Below are positions 5,221-8,613 of a stretch of DNA of 8,613 nt, piece after piece. The DNA lies in contig CAJTXC010000058.1 of NCBI GenBank assembly GCA_910580135.1, positions 1 through 8,613 of the forward strand, written 5' to 3'. The position numbers and the translations under genes were made by a program. The stretch's first letter is position 1, and the number at the start of each line of letters is the position of its first letter. The notes under the pieces were generated by a model that was given only the letters and a program-made list of their open reading frames with translations, ran no database searches and was not told where the DNA came from. Source of the DNA: an uncultured Bacilli bacterium (GTDB lineage Bacteria; Bacillota_I; Bacilli_A; RF39; UBA660).

Positions 5221-5303
5221 TATATTAAGACTACGAATAGCAATAATATAAGCAGTAAGATAATAATTATCAAAGCGAAGATTAACAAATCTTTCTTTTT
5301 CAT
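5220..5303 (-). CDS. 27-residue hydrophobic membrane peptide (candidate type I toxin)
   Basis: The ATG at 5303 has a perfect AAGGAGG seven bases upstream and opens a 27-codon frame ending in TAA. The product starts MKKKDLLIFA and the remaining residues are almost only Ile, Leu, Val and Phe, forming a single membrane helix with a positively charged N-terminus inside the cell. Its length and character are like those of type I toxins of Gram-positive bacteria (BsrE/BsrG, Fst group), though I see no sequence identity to a named family. It has a promoter at 5368-5395 and converges on the small RNA at 5114-5218. The ribosome site can be partly masked: CCTT (5317-5320 region) can pair with AAGG of the site. 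Alternatives are a small membrane regulatory peptide. An in-frame upstream ATG lacks a ribosome site. Confidence 0.65.
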   Translation of the reverse strand: MKKKDLLIFALIIIILLLILLLFVVLI

Positions 5304-5367
5304 ATTATCGCCTCCTTCCATAAGGAATTTGGCAAATCACTTGGGCTTATTAAATGTTCCGAGATGC

Positions 5368-5395
5368 ATAATAACATAATTTTATAATTATACAA
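5368..5395 (-). promoter_or_regulatory. Promoter of the hydrophobic peptide gene
   Basis: TTGTAT (5390-5395), 16-bp spacer, TATTAT (5368-5373) with TGT before it (extended -10). Transcription would start near 5361, leaving an untranslated leader of about 58 nt that ends in the perfect ribosome site. Confidence 0.6.
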
Positions 5396-5521
5396 AATTG
5401 AATTTTGAACACTATTTAAAACAAAAAAAGTTATTTTTGTATAACAATTTTTATATTATTAAAATAAAATACATTCATAAATAAACGTTTTAGTAAAATT
5501 TCAACTTTTTATAAAAATTTA

Positions 5522-5530
5522 TGTTATTAT
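5522..5530 (+). promoter_or_regulatory. Extended -10 promoter of tmcAL
   Basis: TGTTATTAT gives an extended -10, with transcription expected near 5537, about 20 bases before the start codon. No good -35 is present; TTCAAC lies at a 19-bp spacing. The AT-rich bases 5400-5520 before it show no gene or clear structure. Confidence 0.5.
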
Positions 5531-5557
5531 ATATATTAAAAGAAAGAAGGAATAATT

Positions 5558-6676
5558 ATGCAAAAAGTCGGTGTTATAGCAGAATACAATCCTTTTCATA
5601 ACGGACATATTTATCATTTAAATAAAGTTAAAGAAATGTTTCCTGATGCTAGTTTAATTCTTGTTTTAGCAGGCAACTTTACCCAAAGAGGAGACGTTAG
5701 CATCATAAATAAATGGGATAAAACAAAACTTGCACTAGATTATGGATTTGATCTTGTTGTAGAACTTCCATTTAATGTTGCAACTTCCTCTGCTAATTAT
5801 TATGCAAAGGGAGCTATTGATATCCTTAATAAATTGAATTGTGATTACTTAGTATTTGGCTCAGAAACAAACAATGTGGAATTATTTAAAGATCTAGTTA
5901 ATATAACAAAAGATAATAAAGTTTATGAAAATAAAATAAAATATTATTTAGATAAAGGTTATAACTATCCTAAGTCCTGCTCTTTAGCACTTAATGATAT
6001 TTCTAAAATAACAATTGATAAACCTAATGATGTTTTAGCTCTAGAATACGTTAGAAATATAATTGATACAAATAGTAAAATAAAACCTATAAGTATTAAA
6101 AGAACTAATAATTACCACGCAGAAGAAATATTAAATAATATAACGAGTGCTACATCAATTAGAAAAAACATTAAAGATAAAGAAGTAATAAAAAACGCAC
6201 TCCCGATAGAATCATTAAAATTATGTAAAGATATTTCATTAAATGATTATTTTAAATACATTAAATACGAGATTATAACAAACGATAAGATAAATGAAAT
6301 ATTAGATGTTAATGAAGGAATAGAAAATAAACTAAAAAAAGAAATTGAAACATTAAATTCGGTAGATGAACTTATTTTAAAAGTTAAATCAAAAAGATAT
6401 TCTTATAATAGAATAAAAAGAATGCTCCTTCACGTTCTTACTAATACAAAAAAAGATTATGATAAAGATATAAAATACATAAGAGTACTTGGTTTAAATA
6501 ATAACGGTAAAAAAGTTTTAAAAGAAGTTAAGAAAAAAGTTGATGTACCTATTATTACTAAATATAAAAAAGAATATGATCATCTTTTTAATGACGATAT
6601 TAAAGCTAGTAAAATATATTCCTTAATAACTGATTATGATTATAAAGAAGAATTTAAAAGTAGCATAAATATTTAA
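5558..6676 (+). CDS. tmcAL: tRNA(Met) cytidine acetate ligase (YlbM family)
   Basis: Makes N4-acetylcytidine at the wobble base C34 of elongator tRNA-Met from acetate and ATP, which helps tRNA-Met read only AUG. The fold is a nucleotidyltransferase-like ATP-binding domain. Visible signatures: GVIAEYNPFHNGHIYHL with HNGH at 14-17, GNFTQRGD (39-46), DLVVELPF (65-72), SSANYYAKGAI, LVFGSE (98-103), KPNDVLALEYVRNI and HAEEI..ITSATSIR. The 372-residue length is somewhat shorter than the Bacillus protein (about 415), mostly in the less conserved C-terminal half, which is very Lys/Asn-rich. Start ATG 5558 follows AAGAAGGA by six bases. It is a single-gene unit; the stop codon lies inside a terminator shared with the convergent gene. 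Confidence 0.95.
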   Translation: MQKVGVIAEYNPFHNGHIYHLNKVKEMFPDASLILVLAGNFTQRGDVSIINKWDKTKLALDYGFDLVVELPFNVATSSANYYAKGAIDILNKLNCDYLVFGSETNNVELFKDLVNITKDNKVYENKIKYYLDKGYNYPKSCSLALNDISKITIDKPNDVLALEYVRNIIDTNSKIKPISIKRTNNYHAEEILNNITSATSIRKNIKDKEVIKNALPIESLKLCKDISLNDYFKYIKYEIITNDKINEILDVNEGIENKLKKEIETLNSVDELILKVKSKRYSYNRIKRMLLHVLTNTKKDYDKDIKYIRVLGLNNNGKKVLKEVKKKVDVPIITKYKKEYDHLFNDDIKASKIYSLITDYDYKEEFKSSINI

Positions 6677-6703
6677 TTTATGCTACTTTGTTTTATTATT
6701 TTC
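6657..6703. terminator. Shared terminator between convergent genes
   Basis: A perfect 14-bp stem AAAGTAGCATAAAT / ATTTATGCTACTTT (6657-6670 and 6676-6689) with loop ATTTA. On the plus strand GTTTTATTATTTT follows, a good tail for tmcAL. On the minus strand only a short T stretch follows, so it would work less well there. The stem includes the last codons and stop of tmcAL and the stop of the minus-strand gene. Confidence 0.88.
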
Positions 6704-8613
6704 TTTTTCTTCGTCTTTAAAGCCTGATGTTTTATTTTTAGTCATATTATTAAGATATTCATCACAAATCATAGAAATAGACACCATGTTATTAATTAGC
6801 TCATTAGGAGATATATTTAAAACACTTGAAGCAGTTTCTAAATCATATCCTAATTTATTTATAACTGATATTGTGTTTAAAATATTTGGATTTGTACTTA
6901 TTACCGAAACAAAATTAATATCATTAATAAGCATATTATATGATGTATTTATTTTATTTCTAAGGTTTTGATATCTTTTATTTACAACCATCTTATTTAA
7001 ATCTTTTGATTTAGCTAAAGAATTTATATTTAATAATATACTTGATAAATTGTTTTTTACTACTATAGGATTAGCTTTATATAATAATGCTATTTCAGCA
7101 ATAGACATTTCTCTACCGTTTAGACCTAGATACATCGAAACTAAGTTTTTATCTTCTGGTGATAATAATTCTAAAGCTATAAAGAATTTTGTTTTATCTA
7201 TATTATTTACAGTTAAAAACCTATTTAATTTATTAGATATATCTTTATCCTCATTATCTTTTTTACTATTAGATAAAACTTCATTTAACGCACCTTTAAC
7301 CATTTTATTAATAGTAGCTTCATCAGTATTATATCTTTTCGCTAAAACGTTTAAACTAACAGGTAAAGAACCTATTCCAAAATATTGTTTTAAAAGATTT
7401 CTATTGGATGATGATAAACTATCTAAACATTTAATAAAATCAGCGTTTGTAAGTTTATTTTCTTTAAGAAAAGCATTTAAATTTATTTTTTCTTCTTTAG
7501 CAGATGACTTAACAATAATACTCTTAGATGAAGAAATAACTTTTTTTATTTCATTTTCATTTAGGCCATATATTTTAGCAATCTCGCTAACTGATACGGA
7601 AGCAGAATATAATCCTAAGTACAATGACATGACTTTTTTACTAAAATCATCTAACTTTTTAAAACCTTCAAAAAATTCTTTTTTACTTAAACCAGTTTCT
7701 TTTAAGAAGGAAGCTAGCGAGCTACCTTTAGAATCTGTTTTATTTTCTTTCTTATCATCGGGTTCTTTTTTTGATTCTTCCTTTATAGTTTCTTCTTTTT
7801 TCTCTTCGTTTTTAACTTCTTCATTATTTTCTTTATTATCAATTTTTAAAGAAGAAATTATTTTATCTGATGCTACCTCAAATATATTTTTAGCCTTCTT
7901 CTCTTCTACGTTAAGCTCTAAAGCAATTTCTTTAAATGAATTTTCTTTACTATTTAAAACATGATTTACCACTAGTTTTTCTATTGGTTCTAAAATCACC
8001 ATTGCAGTCATTATCGTTGCCATGTTTATTTTTCCGGAAGATAAAAGAGATTTAAGTTTATTGGAACTATTAGAGGCTTTAGCTTTTTCTTCCTTTTTAT
8101 TTTCTTCTTTTATTTTTTCTATCTCTCCTATTTTTATTAATCTTACGATTTTTTCTTCTGCATTTTCTAATATTTCTATTATTTCTTCTAACTCTTTTGA
8201 TAGTTTTTGTGCGATAGCTTCTAAATCTATAGGTTCTTTTTTTAAGCCATAATAAAGCTCTACTACTTTTTTACTAACAGAATCTAAAAGTGTTATTGCT
8301 ATTAAAAAATCTTCTTTAGAAATACCATTTTCTAACAAGAAATTACTTAATCTTAGTTTTTTATTTTCCTTTTTCTTAAGTTCTTGTTTCTTTTCCTTTT
8401 TTTCTTTAGGTTTAGTATCTTTTTTTACTTGTTCATTTTTTTCTTTTTTAAATTCAGTTTTCTTAAAATTTTGTTTGGGTTCTTCTTTTTTTTGTTCTTG
8501 ATTAGTCTTTTTTTCTTTGTTATCTTTTTTTGTTTCTTCAAAGCCTGCTTTTCTTTTATTAGAATGATTAAATTCAGTTTCTTTTTTCTTACGATATTCT
8601 TTATTTATTTTTA
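6683..8613 (-). CDS. Large protein with five sigma-70 region 4-like repeats (5' end beyond window)
   Basis: 642 codons are visible and the frame stays open to the right edge with no ATG, so the start is outside; the TTG at 8338 has no ribosome site and is not the start. Visible residues 1-87 form a Lys/Glu-rich disordered tail. Five units of about 71 residues follow (88-160, 186-256, 299-369, 378-447, 462-531), separated by charged linkers of varied length. Each has FL-x(4)-sxxdF, a helix, a Y-[YLF]-G-[LI] element, then [ES]IAxxY or LAxxY and a last helix. This is the pattern of sigma-70 region 4 (LPEREREVLxxRYGL..TLEEIG), but the Arg-rich recognition helix is not kept. Residues 532-642 form a different helical C-terminus with a charged end. 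No membrane segment or signal is seen. Function is unknown; DNA, RNA polymerase or protein binding are all possible. It converges on tmcAL with a 6-base gap. Confidence 0.85.
   Translation of the reverse strand, partial: KINKEYRKKKETEFNHSNKRKAGFEETKKDNKEKKTNQEQKKEEPKQNFKKTEFKKEKNEQVKKDTKPKEKKEKKQELKKKENKKLRLSNFLLENGISKEDFLIAITLLDSVSKKVVELYYGLKKEPIDLEAIAQKLSKELEEIIEILENAEEKIVRLIKIGEIEKIKEENKKEEKAKASNSSNKLKSLLSSGKINMATIMTAMVILEPIEKLVVNHVLNSKENSFKEIALELNVEEKKAKNIFEVASDKIISSLKIDNKENNEEVKNEEKKEETIKEESKKEPDDKKENKTDSKGSSLASFLKETGLSKKEFFEGFKKLDDFSKKVMSLYLGLYSASVSVSEIAKIYGLNENEIKKVISSSKSIIVKSSAKEEKINLNAFLKENKLTNADFIKCLDSLSSSNRNLLKQYFGIGSLPVSLNVLAKRYNTDEATINKMVKGALNEVLSNSKKDNEDKDISNKLNRFLTVNNIDKTKFFIALELLSPEDKNLVSMYLGLNGREMSIAEIALLYKANPIVVKNNLSSILLNINSLAKSKDLNKMVVNKRYQNLRNKINTSYNMLINDINFVSVISTNPNILNTISVINKLGYDLETASSVLNISPNELINNMVSISMICDEYLNNMTKNKTSGFKDEEKENNKTK
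7019..8350 (-). repeat. Five diverged tandem protein-coding repeats
   Basis: Repeat boundaries on the minus strand, N- to C-terminal: 8132-8350, 7844-8056, 7505-7717, 7271-7480 and 7019-7228. Shared positions include the opening FL..NGISK / FLKETGLSK / FLKENKLTN / FLTVNNIDK, then YYGLKKE / YLGLYSA / YFGIGSL / YLGLNGR, then AIAQKL / EIALEL / EIAKIY / VLAKRY / EIALLY. The second copy is the most degenerate (HVLNS in place of YxGL). The units are similar at protein level only, so the duplication is old. Confidence 0.75.

Noticed and set aside
5167..5379. Plus-strand open frame over the small RNA terminator and peptide gene
   Set aside because: It would start at GTG inside the small RNA, run through a strong terminator, and has no ribosome site.
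5411..5520. AT-rich stretch with weak complementarity (ACAAAAA ... TTTTTGT) and AAACGTTT palindrome
   Set aside because: Pairing is only A-T and expected by chance at this base composition; no gene, RNA or origin-like repeat series is seen. No CRISPR repeats, tRNA genes or insertion sequences were found in the window.
7050..7964. Long plus-strand open frame (304 codons) opposite the repeat protein
   Set aside because: It is a shadow of the Lys/Glu-rich minus-strand gene: low-complexity Ser/Phe/Leu product, no ribosome site, and the minus-strand frame shows clear internal repeats.
8336..8338. TTG as start codon of the repeat protein
   Set aside because: No ribosome site precedes it, and the frame continues upstream through the beginning of the first repeat unit (LRLSNFLLENG) to the window edge.

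Overview
The window is AT-rich DNA from a low-GC Gram-positive bacterium (Bacillota). Tryptophan is encoded by TGG and no gene needs TGA read as an amino acid, so the standard bacterial code applies and a TGA=Trp mycoplasma is excluded. A class B penicillin-binding protein and SepF indicate a cell wall and FtsZ-based division. The base composition and small intergenic gaps would fit an uncultured Mollicutes-related or RF39-like Bacilli lineage, but that placement is inference.

Layout. Bases 1-1209 (minus strand) hold the 5' part of ileS (type 2 isoleucyl-tRNA synthetase) behind a T-box leader with an ATC specifier, and upstream of it sepF. Bases 1315-1853 (plus) hold a self-contained unit: a consensus promoter, a yybP-ykoY manganese riboswitch with an apparent terminator switch, and a 105-residue protein of unknown function. 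Bases 1881-4751 (minus) hold pbp2-like, rpmG and efp; rpmG has its own promoter inside the 3' end of the pbp gene, and a hairpin separates rpmG from efp. Bases 4800-5303 hold an 84-residue protein starting with TTG (plus), a likely ~100-nt small RNA with a strong terminator (plus), and, converging on it, a 27-residue hydrophobic peptide gene (minus). Bases 5522-6676 (plus) hold tmcAL (ylbM). Bases 6683-8613 (minus) hold most of a large protein made of five repeated units resembling sigma-70 region 4, joined by Lys/Glu-rich linkers and preceded by a Lys/Glu-rich tail; its N-terminus lies beyond the right edge.

The recognisable genes are housekeeping functions: translation (IleS, EF-P, L33, tRNA-Met modification), wall elongation (PBP2) and septum formation (SepF). 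The less ordinary parts are three: the manganese switch placed ahead of an unknown non-membrane protein, the convergent small RNA/hydrophobic peptide pair that has the geometry of a type I toxin-antitoxin locus, and the multi-repeat sigma-4-like protein. All functional proposals for these three are inferences from sequence pattern and layout.
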